The translations under genes and the position numbers were made by a program. Positions 47,168 to 58,281 of a DNA stretch of 64,000 nucleotides are shown in pieces (positions within the stretch are counted from its first letter, which is position 1; each line of letters begins with the position of its first letter). The stretch spans positions 3,599,333-3,663,332 of the forward strand of contig NC_133399.1 in assembly GCF_047511655.1 (NCBI RefSeq), read 5' to 3'. The notes below the pieces were generated by a model. That model made no database searches and was not told the DNA's origin. It saw only the letters and a list, made by a program, of their open reading frames with translations. The stretch comes from Castor canadensis. Its lineage: Eukaryota; Chordata; Mammalia; Rodentia; Castoridae.

Positions 47168-47182
47168 CAGCAGGGAACTCTT
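47168..47182. repeat. Target-site duplication, right copy
   Basis: Identical to 46206-46220. Confidence 0.9.
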
Positions 47183-47739
47183 ACCCTGTTAAGCTTCTGA
47201 CCTACACAAATTGCCAAAATCATGAGACCTTTTTCCAGGACACTACCTAAATCTGTCTTTGTCTTAAGCCTCTTCTTCAGAGAGTTTCATAATAGAAATG
47301 TTACATTGTGATTCCACCAGCTCTTTGCATGGAAAAACCAAATACTGTCCAGAAAATATCCCCAAAGCACTGTGAGTTTCAACCTCAGACATCAGAGAAC
47401 TCCCAAGGATGCTCGTGTCTGTCCTGGTTTCCAGTGAGTGCTCTGTAACTACTCACTGTCAACTCCTCCTAAGTTGTTTTCAGTAGCTGGAGCCCAACTA
47501 TTTCATTTGTAAATCAGGGACATAGATCTTGATTTGTATGTGTTGTTTTATGTTGAATAGACATTTGCATTTCTCAATCACATTCTCATTCATTAGGATA
47601 TGCTGTGCATTAATCATTTTGTTTGTCTTATATTGCAGCTCTTTATCATTGTTCTCCTTTTGCCTCTCTAATATATTAACATTCTACAGTCATTTTGTAT
47701 GTTCTTGTGTAGTGACTTTCAAAATTCTCTACTTTTTGT

Positions 47740-48295
47740 GTTACTTTCAGAGACTTTATATATAGCTCTTGAACTGGAGATGTATCCCATGATCACATTG
47801 AACATATGCTAGTCCTTCTTTAGTTTACAGACACTGAGATGAAAAGCCTGTGACACCGTAAGTTCAAAAGTATTCAGATTTTAACTTTTGTATCTCCCAA
47901 TGCAATTGGATCATTTTCCACTACACATGAGAATACAAAGTGTGTTTCGAAGAGAATCAGGTTTGCACTTTCATTGTGTTTTCCAGATTTTGTACTTTAG
48001 CCACCATTTTATGATGTGTCTTCCATCATGAATTGATTTCTCTTACTTTAAAGCCATGGGAAGACTGATTCCCTTTCCTCTCAGGCCTATTTATTAATCT
48101 CTTTCATGTAACAGAGTGTCCTTGAAAATGTAGTTTGAACATTTTTTTTCAGTATTAGGCAGTAGGTCACTTTTTGTTCTTTCCCTTGCTCTCTCCTTCC
48201 CATTCTTCACTATTTTCACTGTGGTTCTTGCTATGTAGATTACTCCAAGTTTTAACCTGTGTTAATTCTGGGGAAATTACAAGATTAGGCCTCCA
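47740..48295 (+). repeat. KZFP 3'-end-like repeat, upstream copy
   Basis: Direct repeat of 52520-53105. Landmarks are 'cactgagatgaaaagcctgt' against 'cactgggatgaaaaccatgt', 'agccaccattttatgatg' against 'ggccaccattgtatgatg', and a shared 'ttattctgttc'/'ctctcc' pyrimidine-rich end. It is inferred to be the 3' UTR/downstream part of the broken upstream KZFP whose KRAB remnant is at 43.66 kb. Confidence 0.7.
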
Positions 48296-48789
48296 CGAGT
48301 GGTTCAAGGGTCACTTTCTTATTCCAATTATTTAATTTATTACACCAATTACACTTTGAAAAGTCATTTTGTTCATGAGTTTTGAGGTGCATTTCAAAAT
48401 TACAAAATTTTATACATATAGTATGATGTGATGACTTGTTGAAATCCATCTATTTCTATGGACACATGCCACATTTCTCCTTCCTACATTGTGCTTTTAC
48501 ATCTTAAAGCAAAAACCAATGTTATTTGAATGATCCTTCATCAGTCTTATTTAGCTTAAATTTGGGTTGGTCTGTAAGAAACCAGATAGAAGTTTCCAAA
48601 TGTCCTCTCTTGATGCAGTCACCAAGGAGGAGCTCAATTCTAGAAAAAACGTTTGATAAGAGATATTAAGTATTATTTGTCATACCAACTTTCTATTATT
48701 CACAAGGAATGCATTGTGGGTTATCTTACTTCAGACTCCCTATAGTGAACATTGCAGAAATGTGCAAATAATCATAAGTAGTATGTATA

Positions 48790-49247
48790 CAATAGGATAT
48801 TGTTGTAATAAATTGCTTCAGAACACTCTCCCCTTGTTACAATTTATATTTAGTTTGGTGAGGTTCATCCCATTAGTAGTTCTGAAATAACTGCCATGAA
48901 AGTGTTACTCATGTATTTCTAACATTATTCATACAGTCTCTTTTCAGCTGACATTACTCTAATGGGAACTAAGTTGAAGGAATTTCTTAGTAGATTGCTA
49001 CAATCCCAGTGTATTATATGTAATTTTTGTGACAATGTTATGCTTTGAATTTAGCAAATACGTCCAGTGAGATTTCAGAATTATTATGAAGTGCCTGTGA
49101 GTATAGATGGAGAATGAGAGTGTGATAAAAATGAAATGCATTGAATATGTGGAGACCACATCACCATGTGAATTTATTATACAGAGATTGTCTGTTTGCA
49201 CTGCTGTGACACTCACAATTCTTACAAATGTGTGTGGGACATATTAG
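48790..49247 (+). repeat. Intron before the intact KRAB exon
   Basis: Paralogous to 43195-43660 (+) and 21980-22420 (-). It ends in 'ggacatattag', the acceptor for the KRAB A exon; the polypyrimidine tract is weak. Confidence 0.7.
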
Positions 49248-49541
<294 letters not shown>

Positions 49542-49585
49542 TAACCAGTAATGATTTCTCTGTGTCTACATCTTATAAATAAAAG

Positions 49586-49637
49586 AAGAAAATGAAAGTG
49601 TTGAAGAGGACTTCAGGAATCCCAGAAGAAATATGAG
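49586..49637 (+). CDS. KRAB b-like/linker exon
   Basis: A 52-base exon after an 'aaaag' acceptor (weak polypyrimidine tract) and before a 'gtaatt' donor. With the phase-1 G from the KRAB A exon it encodes 'EENESVEEDFRNPRRNM' and part of an Arg codon. This matches the rodent KRAB-b pattern (E..NIEE....RR...R). It is nine bases shorter than the typical 61-base exon, a difference that keeps frame. The fit of both phases supports it as a real exon, though the weak acceptor leaves the 5' boundary open. Confidence 0.7.
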
Positions 49638-50285
49638 GTAATTTCTATTCAACAAAAACAGTTAATATCAAATATGGCATGCCAAGAAGTTTGAAAACCA
49701 AGGAAATGAGACCCCAACTTCCACTTGTTAACTGATGAAATGAGTGAAAAGTTTCTCTGAGATTAGAAATATAGGTTCAGCATCCAGAATCAGAAAATAC
49801 AAAATCTGACATGTGCCATTATTCATAACGTGTTTTGTCCCAAGAAGTCACAAGAGACACTGTCCTATTGCTCAACATACAAAAATAAGTTTCACTTATT
49901 TAACAATACTATGTCAAATCCCATCTGAGTGGCAGTTTCATGTGCACTGGCATAGACTGGCATACTTTTCAACCTGTCTCCTTATATTCCTTCTCATATT
50001 TCACAATTCAACATGCTTTTGATTGAGGGCATCTCAATAAGCACTTTAAGTGTATTTCCATGTAGTAAAACTCATTCAGTGTTGTCAAATCCCTAACATG
50101 GAAATAGTATTAGGGAAACACCTATGAACACCACTGTTTTGATAATAGGATAATAGCTGACCTTGGGCCATGCTGCAGACCATGTAGTACATTTGGGTTC
50201 ATAAATCCTTACAGAAATGAACTCCATCACTTCTGTTAATAAATCATTAATAGGAAAACAATGGTAATCATTTTCCATTTTGTAG

Positions 50286-51940
50286 ACATGAAATGTTAGT
50301 GAGACTGCATGAACATAAACAACATGTTCGATGTGATGAATCATCTCAATAGATGCCAGAGAACATTGTAAGCAAGGAAACTCTGCTTAGGCAAACACCA
50401 TGTAAATGCTATGTATGTAATGCTTATGGGAAAACCTTCACTTTTCACAAGGTTTTTCTAATTCATGAAAGGATACAGAATGTAATAAAGTCTCATGAAT
50501 GGAAACAGTGTGGGAAAGCCTTTATTGAAGCCTGTCACCTTCAGAAACATAGAAGACCTCTCACTGGAGAGAAACCCTATGCATATAAGCAATGTGGGAA
50601 AGCCTTCACTTCTTCCAGTAGCCTTTGTGGTCATGAAAGAACTCACACTGGAGAGAAACCCTATGCATGTAAGCAATGTAGGAAAACCTTTACTCATTCC
50701 ACAAACATTCAAACACATATAAGAACTCATACTGGAGAGAAACCCTATGGATGTAAGCAATGTGGGAAAGTCTTTACTTGTTCCAGTCACCTTAACAGAT
50801 ATAGAACAACTCACAGTGGAGTGAAACACTATCCATGTAAGCAATGTGGGAAAGCCTATAATGATTCCAGTAACCTTCATATTCATGAAAGAACTCACAC
50901 TGGAGAGAAACCCTATGCATGTAACCAATGTGGGAAAGCCTACACTTCTTCCAGTAGCCTTCACTTTCATAAAAGAACTCATGCTGAAGGGAAACCCTAT
51001 CGATGTTAACAATGAGGGAAAGCCTTCCCTCATTCCAGTCACCTTTGAAGCCTTGAAAGAACTCACACTGGAGAGAAATCTTATCAATGTAAGCAATGTG
51101 GAGAGAGTGTTCACATACCCCACTACCCTTAAAAGACATAAAGGAACTTAAACTAGAGAGAAAAGCTATAGATATGAGCAATTTCCAGTGACATTAAGAA
51201 ATGTGAACTCACTCCTCAGAGAAGCTCTATGAATGTAAGGAATGAGAGACAACCTATACCCTATCCAGTATCCTTCATAGTCATCAAAAAACTCACACAG
51301 GACAAACAAAATGGAAGTAAAAGATATGGAAAGCCTGCCTTAGTTCTGGTACCCCTCATGCACCTAAAAGAACTCATGATGCAAATAGGCAATAGGGACA
51401 TGGAAAATGTGGTAAAGCATTCACATATCCCTGTCTTCTTGAAAGACATGAATGAAGTCAGAAACCCTATCAAAGTAAGTAATGTGGGGATGCCTCCACC
51501 TTTTCCAGTACTCTTCTTTGCAATGTCACAATCCACATTAGATTACAATGCTATACACGTGCATCATGTGACTAAGCATTCACACATTTCAGTGCTGCTC
51601 CAAAACACACAAAATTAACGATAGAGAATAATTGTATCAGGAAAGCACTGTGGAGAGTCTTCACTCATTTTCATGACCTTAAACATGAAAGTCCTCACAC
51701 TGGAGAGAAAAACTATAGGTGTAAGCATAATGAAACTCTCTGTATTCATTCCATTCACCATCAAACAAATGAAATAATACAATCTGTGACAAACCTTACA
51801 GATGTAATATATATGGGAATGTCTTCTTTCATTCCCGTTGCCAAAAAATACATGCAGGGTGTCATACTGGAGCATATCTCTATGTATTGAAGTAATGAGG
51901 GAAAGCCTTCACTTATCCTGCTTCATTTTAGCAACATGAA
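50286..51940 (+). pseudogene. KZFP zinc-finger exon, broken
   Basis: The acceptor 'ttttccattttgtag' ends at 50285. In the phase delivered by the previous exon, translation runs 'RHEMLVRLHEHKQHVRC' and meets TAG at 50350-50352. The full spliced frame from the 39367 ATG is 82 codons, so as it stands the gene encodes a KRAB-only peptide, a possible decoy for corepressors, or an mRNA subject to nonsense-mediated decay. Past the stop, the same frame is open to 51006 (separate entry). Downstream, finger remnants continue with stops (51007, 51013, 51046) and a frameshift near 51105 ('ERTHTGEK' type motifs still visible near 51060, 51690) to about 51940. The original array was probably more than a dozen fingers. 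This is a recently dying gene, or less likely one that uses downstream initiation. Confidence 0.8.
50353..51009 (+). CDS. Residual zinc-finger ORF (218 aa)
   Basis: ATG directly after the in-frame TAG; open for 218 codons. It has about seven C2H2 units with TGEKP-type linkers. The fingers starting near residues 106 ('YACKQCRKTF'), 162 ('YPCKQCGKAY') and 190 ('YACNQCGKAY') keep both Cys and both His. The others are damaged: W or Y replaces the first Cys in two ('HEWKQC', 'YAYKQC'), one has His changed to Tyr ('NRYRTTH'), one lacks the last His ('KHRRPL') and the seventh stops after 'YRC'. Predicted contact residues (-1,2,3,6) of the intact fingers are H,T,N,T; D,S,N,I; and S,S,S,F. If translated by reinitiation it would be a KRAB-less, weak DNA-binding protein. 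I consider functional expression unlikely. Confidence 0.6.
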   Translation: MPENIVSKETLLRQTPCKCYVCNAYGKTFTFHKVFLIHERIQNVIKSHEWKQCGKAFIEACHLQKHRRPLTGEKPYAYKQCGKAFTSSSSLCGHERTHTGEKPYACKQCRKTFTHSTNIQTHIRTHTGEKPYGCKQCGKVFTCSSHLNRYRTTHSGVKHYPCKQCGKAYNDSSNLHIHERTHTGEKPYACNQCGKAYTSSSSLHFHKRTHAEGKPYRC

Positions 51941-52129
51941 GCAACTCCATACTTAAACTCATGATACTACCCAGTTTATATATCTTTTGTTAGGAAAAGC
52001 ATGACATGTCACCTGCTTTCCTCCAGAGATATGATTAAAGATGATATGAAGAGAATCTTGCCTCATGGCTTTGTGCTTTCAGGAAAGGGACTCCACCTCC
52101 AAGTCACACATTTCATCCAGTCTGTTTTT

Positions 52130-52245
52130 CCTAATTATTTTGGAACAAGGACCTTTGTACTATTTGTGAGCCTGACCTCCAACCAAGATCCTCCTGGATC
52201 ACCCTCTCAAGTATTAGGATTACAGACCTGAGCCACTGGCAACTG
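52130..52245 (-). repeat. SINE left monomer
   Basis: Antisense B1-like half: 'gattacagacctgagccact'. Confidence 0.7.
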
Positions 52246-52409
52246 TATTGTTCTTTCTTAGACATCCGTGATTATGTATTTCTAAATTTTTCTCTGAAAA
52301 CAAACTTTATGCATCTCATTCTGGTTCCAGCCTATAAAGACAGCCACATGGATCCTGCATCAGTAGACTTGCTTAAGTGCTGGGAGTTGTAGCTTAAGTA
52401 TGTCTTTTA

Positions 52410-52490
52410 TGTGGGACTGGAATCTGGACTCAGGGCCTCATGCCTGCTACCCAGGTTTTCTACCACTACAACCACTTTGCCAGCCCTTTG
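52410..52490 (-). repeat. ID-like SINE half
   Basis: 'ctcagggcctcatgcctgct' with 'ccactttgccagccc'. Its inverted partner is at 5536-5615, indicating insertion before the duplication of the 3' region. Confidence 0.7.
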
Positions 52491-52499
52491 TGTGTATTT

Positions 52500-53105
52500 T
52501 TAATTGTGACTTTCAACAGTCTCTACATTTTATATTTCCTTGAGACAGGGAACTTTTTAACTGGATATGTATCCTAGGCTGACTTTGATCTTAGGTTGTT
52601 TCAAACTCTGTTTCCTGAACACTGGGATGAAAACCATGTGACATGATACTTGTGAAGATGTTCAGATTTTATCTTTCTTGTTTCCCAATGTAATTTGTAT
52701 ATTGTCCAAAACGTAGATGAGCATAGAAAGCTTGTTTTCAAGTAGAATCTGGATTTGTCCTACTCATGATTTATAGAAATTTTGGCCACCATTGTATGAT
52801 GCCTTTTCTGCCAAGAATTAAATGCTTTTCTTCCTACATTAAAACCCAGTGAACTCTTATTTGCTTTCCAATAAGTTCTATTTGTTAATCTCTTTATTTT
52901 AAAATACCACACTTAATAATAGAGTTTCAATATTGCTTATTAATTTTAGACTGTGAGTCACTTTTTATTCTCTTCTTTCTCTCACCCTAACTTCCTTTCT
53001 TTTCATTCTTTCTTTTTTTCAATGGTACTGCTATGTAGACCCCTCTAAACTTTAGTCCATAATACTTCTGTTGGAATTACAATTTTAGATCTCTTTATTT
53101 TCCTA
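52500..53105 (+). repeat. KZFP 3'-end repeat, downstream copy
   Basis: Direct repeat of 47740-48295 (offset about 4.78 kb), also related inverted to 5100-5420 and 15570-15830. It lies about 0.6 kb beyond the last finger remnant and is probably 3' UTR or downstream flank. Confidence 0.7.
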
Positions 53106-53156
53106 AAGAAACTACAAACTTGGGCCTTATAGTGTGACTAAAAGATAAGTTTTTTT

Positions 53157-53495
53157 TTACATGCTTACATCCAAGTTTATTGCAATTTTCTAATAGCAGA
53201 TTAGAAACAGCCTAAATACCGATACGAATGGGTTGAATAAATTATGGAGCAATCATATGATGGAATTTTTTTTTTTTTGCAGTACTGAGCCTACACATTG
53301 AGCCACTCCACAGCCCTATTTTTGTGATAGATTTTTTTGAGATAGGGTCTCCAGAACTATTTGCCTGGGCTGCCTTCAAACCTCAATCCACCTGATCTCT
53401 GCTTCCTGAGTAGGTAGGATTGTAGGCATGAGCCACTGGGACCTGGTATATAATGGGATATTATTGGGCCATAAAAATGAATGAGGAAGTTTTTT
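53157..53495 (+). mobile_element. Ancient LINE-1 3' fragment split by a SINE
   Basis: 53157-53263 ('catccaagtttattgcaatt', 'aatagcagattagaaacagc') and 53451-53495 ('gggatattattgggccataa', 'aatgaatgaggaag') match the conserved 3' part of mammalian L1 ORF2. They were separated by an antisense dimeric SINE (53270-53450). It is much older than the other L1 copies here. Confidence 0.6.
53270..53450 (-). repeat. Dimeric SINE
   Basis: Antisense; a poly(T) start, 'gatagggtctccagaactat' and 'gcatgagccactgggacctg'. Confidence 0.8.
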
Positions 53496-53530
53496 AGGTA
53501 GAGGCTGTAAAATTTAGTTAAATTAAAACA

Positions 53531-53738
53531 TTCTAGAGTCAGATTGCCTGGATTCAAGTTTTGTCTTCAGCAATTACCAATGTGTAACATTTAATGAGGA
53601 ATTTGTCCTCTTGGACCTAAATTTTCTCACCTACAAAATGAGTGTTATGATCATTATAATAACATGTACTTCATAGGATTGTTGTGAGGATTAAATAAGT
53701 TAAATATGAAATGTTTAGAGTATTAGCTCATATGGTGC
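53531..53738 (+). repeat. MIR
   Basis: Tracks the mammalian-wide MIR consensus: 'agtcagattgcctggattca', 'aaattttctcacctacaaaa', 'tgagtgttatgatcattata' and the core-end 'ggattgttgtgaggattaaa'. An ancient SINE, indicating unduplicated background sequence. Confidence 0.85.
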
Positions 53739-53739
53739 C

Positions 53740-53885
53740 TTTTGTTTCTTTTTTTTTTTCTGATCATTTGCTCTTGAGACAGGTTCTTCCTATGTAGCTC
53801 AGGCTGGTCTTGAACTCATGATCCTCCTGCCTCAGCCTCTCAAAGTGCTGGAATTATAGGTACATACCATGACACTGCACTTATA
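53740..53885 (-). repeat. B1-like SINE
   Basis: Antisense: 'ttgagacaggttcttcctat', 'ggctggtcttgaactcatga', 'cctgcctcagcctctcaaag' and a poly(T) start. Confidence 0.85.
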
Positions 53886-53887
53886 TG

Positions 53888-54165
53888 GTGCTACAGTTTG
53901 GATGTGGCTTGTCCTTTAAAAACTCATGTGTTAAAAGTTTGGTCCCCAGCATGGAGATGTTGGGAGGTGGCAAGGAACCTTGAAGAAACAGACATAGTAG
54001 AAGGTGATTGGATCATTGCAAGCATCAGATCCTCACCAGAGGCCTAACCATGAAACTGCCTCCATTTTGGACTTTAAGCCTCCAAAACACTGAGCTATTT
54101 AAAGTTACTCAGTCTCCAATAGCAATAGGAAATGATTGAGAAACAAGATATCCTAAGTGATTAAA
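53888..54165 (+). repeat. MaLR-like LTR fragment
   Basis: Starts 'tgctacagtttggatgtggc' and contains 'aactcatgtgttaaaagttt' and 'ggtccccagcatggagatgt', then 'gaaggtgattggatcattg'. This is the familiar sequence order of ERVL-MaLR LTRs. There is no internal sequence. Confidence 0.55.
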
Positions 54166-54239
54166 GGGGAAAAACAGTATGCACAGTAAAGTAACTATAA
54201 TTTGTGGGAAATAAAAAAGGGGCAGATTAAGGACTCTTT

Positions 54240-54330
54240 CAGCCCAGGCTGGTCTTGAAATATCAATCCTCCAGCCTCAGCCTGCCAACTGCTAGGTATA
54301 GGAGTGTGCCATCACATCCACTCTGCCTTT
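54240..54330 (-). repeat. B1-like SINE fragment
   Basis: 'cagcccaggctggtcttgaa' and 'gtgtgccatcacatccactc'. Confidence 0.7.
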
Positions 54331-54377
54331 CTCTTTAGATGTGCATAAGGTATCTTTGGGTAGATATAAAAGGAATT

Positions 54378-54575
54378 ATGGCTGGGTTCCAGTGGATCAC
54401 ACCTGTAATCCTAGCTACTGAGGAGGCAGAGATCAGGAGGATCTCTGGTTTGAAGCCAGCTAGGCAAATAGTTTGCAAGACCCTATCTCAGAAAGCCCTT
54501 CACAAAAATAGGGCTGGTAGGGTAGCTCAAAGTGAAGGCCCTGAGTTCACCTCCAGTACCACACACACACACAAA
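54378..54575 (+). repeat. Dimeric SINE, shortened right half
   Basis: 'cacctgtaatcctagctact', 'gaccctatctcagaaagccc', then 'gggctggtagggtagctcaa' jumping to 'aggccctgagttcacctcca', with a CA-rich tail. Same internal deletion as 32340-32516, so this may be a distinct subfamily. Confidence 0.8.
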
Positions 54576-54792
54576 AGGTAATTATGACATTGGCTGCTTT
54601 TAGAAAGGGGAACTGGGAATTTGGAGAAAAGATTGAGAAAAAAGAGTTTTCACTGTTATACCCTTTTTTACCTTTGGGTTTTGAATCATGAGAATGATTA
54701 TCTAGACTAAACAATAAAATAATATTAACCATTTTATAGTAAGTGACTCAAATATCTTAAATTTGAAGTTTTTTTGGTGGTGGTGGTAGTGG

Positions 54793-57788
54793 CTTTTTTC
54801 TAATTGTTTTATTATTCATATGTGCATAAGGCTTGGGTCATTTCTCCCCCCTGCCCCCACTCCCTCCCTTACCACCCACTCTCCCCCCTCCCTCTCCCCC
54901 CACCCCCTCAATACCTGGCAGAAACTATTTTGCCCTTATCTCTAATTTTGTAGAAGAGAGAGTATAAGCAATAATAGGAAGGATTAAGGATTTTTGCTAG
55001 TTGAGATAAGGATAGCTGTACAGGGAGTTGACTCACATTGATTTCCTGTGCATGTGTGTTACCCTCTAGGTTAATTCTTTTTGATCTAACCTTTTCTCTA
55101 GTTCCTGGTCCCCTTTTCCTATTGGCCTCAGATGCTTTTAAGATATCTGCTTTAGTTTCTCTGCGTTAATGGCAACAAATGCTAGCTAATTTTTTAGGTG
55201 CCTTACATATCCTCACCCCTCCCTTGTGTGCTCTCCCTTTTATCATGTGATCAAACTCCAATCCCCCTGTTGTGTTTGCCCTAGATCTAATGTCCACATA
55301 TGAGGGAGAACATACGGTTTTTGGTCTTTTGGGTCAGGCTAACCTCACTCAGAATGATATTCTCCAATTCCATCCATTTACCAGCAAACTAACATTTCGT
55401 TCTTCTTCATGGCTGCATAAAATTCCATTGTGTATAGACACCACATTTTCTTAATCCATTCGTCAGTGGTGGGGCATCTTGGCTGTTTCCATAACTTGGC
55501 TATTGTGAATAGTGCTGCAAAAAACATGGGTGTGCAGGTGTTTCTGGAGTAACATCTGTCACATTCCTTTGGGTATATCCCCAAAAGTTATCTTGCTGGA
55601 TCAAATGGTAGATCAATATTTAGCTTTTTAAGTAACCTCCCAATTTTTTTCCAGAGTCATTGTACTAGTTTACATTCCACCAACAGTATAAGAGCATTCC
55701 TTTTTTCCCACATCCTTCCCAACACTTGTTGTTGGTGGTGTTGCTGATGATGGCTATTCTAACAGGGGTGAGGTGGAATGTTAATATGGTTTTAACTTGC
55801 ATTTCCTTTAATGCTAGAGAAAGTGAGCATTTTTTCATGTGTTTTTTGGCCTTTTGAATTTCTTCTTTTGAGAAAGTTCTGTTTAGTTCACGTGCCCATT
55901 TCTTTATTGGTTCATTAGTTTTGGGAGAATTTAGTTTTTTAAGTTCCCTATATATTCTGGTTATCAGTCCTTTGATGTGTAGCTGGCAAATATTTTCTCC
56001 CATTGTGGGTGTTCTCTTCAGTTTAGAGACCATTTCTTTTGATGAACAAATGTATCCTTGATCCATTTTGAGTTAATATTGGTATAGGGTGATATACATG
56101 GATCTAGTTTCAGTTTTTTGAAGACCGCTAACCAGTTTTCCCAGCAGTTTTTGTTGAAGAGGCTGCTATTTCTCCATCGTATATTTTTAGCTCCTTTGTC
56201 AAAGATAAGTTGCTCATAGTTGTGTGGCTTCATATCTGGATCCTCTATTCTGTTCCACTGGTCTTCATGTCTGTTTTTGTGCCAGTACCATGCTGTTTTT
56301 ATTGTTATTGCTTTGTAATATAGTTTGAAGTCAGGTATTGTGATACCTCCAGCATGGTTCTTTTGACTGAGTATTGCCTTGGCTATTCGTGGCCTCTTGT
56401 GATTCCATATAAATTTAATGGTAGATTTTTCAATCTCTTTAATGAATGTCATTGGAATTTTGATGGGAATTGCATTAAACATGTAGATTATTTTTTAGAG
56501 TATAGACATTTTTACTATGTTGATTCTACCAATCCATGAGCATGGGAGATCTCTCCACTTTCTATAGTCTTCCTCAATCTCTTTCGTCAGAAGTTTATAG
56601 TTTTCCTTGCAAAGGTCATTCACATCTTTTGTTAGGTTTACACCTAGCATTTGATTACACCTAGGTATTTGATTTTTTTTTGAGGCTATTGTAAATGGAA
56701 TCGTTTTCATACATTCTTTTTCAGTTTGCTCATTATTAGTGTTTAGAAATGCTAAAGATTTTTCTATGTTGATTTTATGTCCTGCTACCTTACTGTAGCT
56801 ATTGATGATGTCTAGAAGCTTCAGAGTAGAGTTTTTTGGGTCTTTAAGGTATAGGATCATGTCGTCTGCAAATAGGGATATTTTGGTAGTTTCTTTACCT
56901 ATTTGTATTCCTTTTATTCCTTCTTCTTGCCTAATTGCTCTGGCTAGGAATTCCAGTACTATGTTGAATAGGAGTGGAGATAGTGGGCATCCTTGTCTGG
57001 TTCCTGATTTTAGAGGGAATGGTTTCAGTTTTTCTCCATTAAGTATAACGCTGGCTGTAGGTTTGTCATATATAGCTTTTATAATGTTGAGGTACTTTGC
57101 TCCTATTCCTAGTTTTCTTAGAGGTTTTGTCATGAAATGGTGTTGGATCTTATCAAAGGCTTTTTCTACATCTATTGAGATGATCAAGTGGTTTTTGTCT
57201 TTGCTTCTGTAAATGTGGTTTACTATGTTTATTGATTTTTGTTTGTTAAACCACCCTGCATTCCTGGGATGAAGCCCACGTAGTCATGGTCAATAATCTT
57301 TTTGATGTGTTGTTAAATTCAGTTTGCCATTATTTTGTTGAGGATTTTTTGCTTTGATGTTCATTAAGGAGATTGGCCTATAGTTTTCCTTTTTGGAGGG
57401 GTCTTTGCCTGGTTTTGGGATAAGTGTACTACTGGCTTCATAAAATGTGTTTGGCAGTTTTCCTTCCCTTTCTATTTCATGGAACAGTTTAAGGAGGGTT
57501 GGTACCAGTTCTTCTTTAAAGGTCTGATAGAATTCAGCAGAGAATCCATCAGCTCCTGGACTTTTCTTTTTGGGGCGACTCTTGATTGCTGCTTCAATTT
57601 CATTTTGTGTTATAGATCTCTTCAGGTGATTAATATCCTTGGTTCAGTTTTGGATGATCATATGTATCTAGAAATCTGTCCATTTCTTTAAGATTTTCAA
57701 ATTTATTTGAATATAGGTTCTCAAAGTAGTTTCTGATGATTTCCTGGACTTCCATGGTGTTTGTTGTTATCTCCCCTTTTGCATTCCT
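54793..57788 (-). mobile_element. Older LINE-1, interrupted by the younger one
   Basis: Minus strand. The poly(A)/3' UTR end is at 54793, with its C-rich tract at 54845-54910. ORF2 sequence runs from 'LICGH'-equivalent (about 55270) to '[11 protein letters not shown]' at 57.79 kb. ORF2 is in pieces: 56495-57187 (230 codons, reverse transcriptase with 'FADDMILYL'), 56018-56482 and 55665-56066, with several frameshifts and stops and a deletion of about 180 bp near 56.05 kb relative to the younger copy. At 57788 the ORF2 sequence stops mid-domain where the younger LINE-1's poly(A) begins. The remaining 5' part should resume beyond 64000. Confidence 0.9.
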
Positions 57789-57844
57789 TTTTTTTTTCAT
57801 TTTTCTTTTATTATTCATATGTGCATACAAGGCCTGGTTTATTT

Positions 57845-57906
57845 CTCCCCCCTGCCCCCACCCCCTCCCTTACCACCCACTCCAGCCCCTCCCGCTCCCC
57901 CCCTCA
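57845..57906 (-). repeat. G-rich tract in LINE-1 3' UTR
   Basis: On the minus strand a polypurine run with at least five groups of three to seven G in about 60 bases, compatible with a G-quadruplex. The same tract occurs in all four L1 3' ends (19828-19893, 46283-46345, 54845-54910). G-rich 3' UTR tracts are a known L1 property. Confidence 0.8.
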
Positions 57907-58281
57907 ATACCCAGCAGAAACTATTTTGCCCTTATCTCTAATTTTGTTGTAGAGAGAGTATAAGCAATAATAGGAAGGAACAAGGGGTTTTGCTGGTTGA
58001 GATAAAGATAGCTATACAGGGCATTGACTCACATTGATTTCCTGTGCGTGGGTGTTACCTTCTAGGTTAATTCCTTTTGATCTAACCTTTTCTCTAGTAC
58101 CTGGTCCCCTTTTCCTATTGGCCTCAGTTGCTTTAAGGTATCTGCTTTAGTTTCTCTGCATTAAGGGCAACAAATGCTAGCTAGTTTTTTAGGTGTCTTA
58201 CCTATCCTCACCCCTCCCTTGTGTGCTCTCGCTTTTATCATGTGCTCATAGTCCAATCCCCTTGTTGTGTTTGCCCTAGAT

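Noticed and set aside
50458..51123. 221-codon minus-strand ORF opposite the finger exon
   Set aside because: Antisense shadow of the repetitive C2H2 finger array; its own residues repeat with the 84-base finger period.
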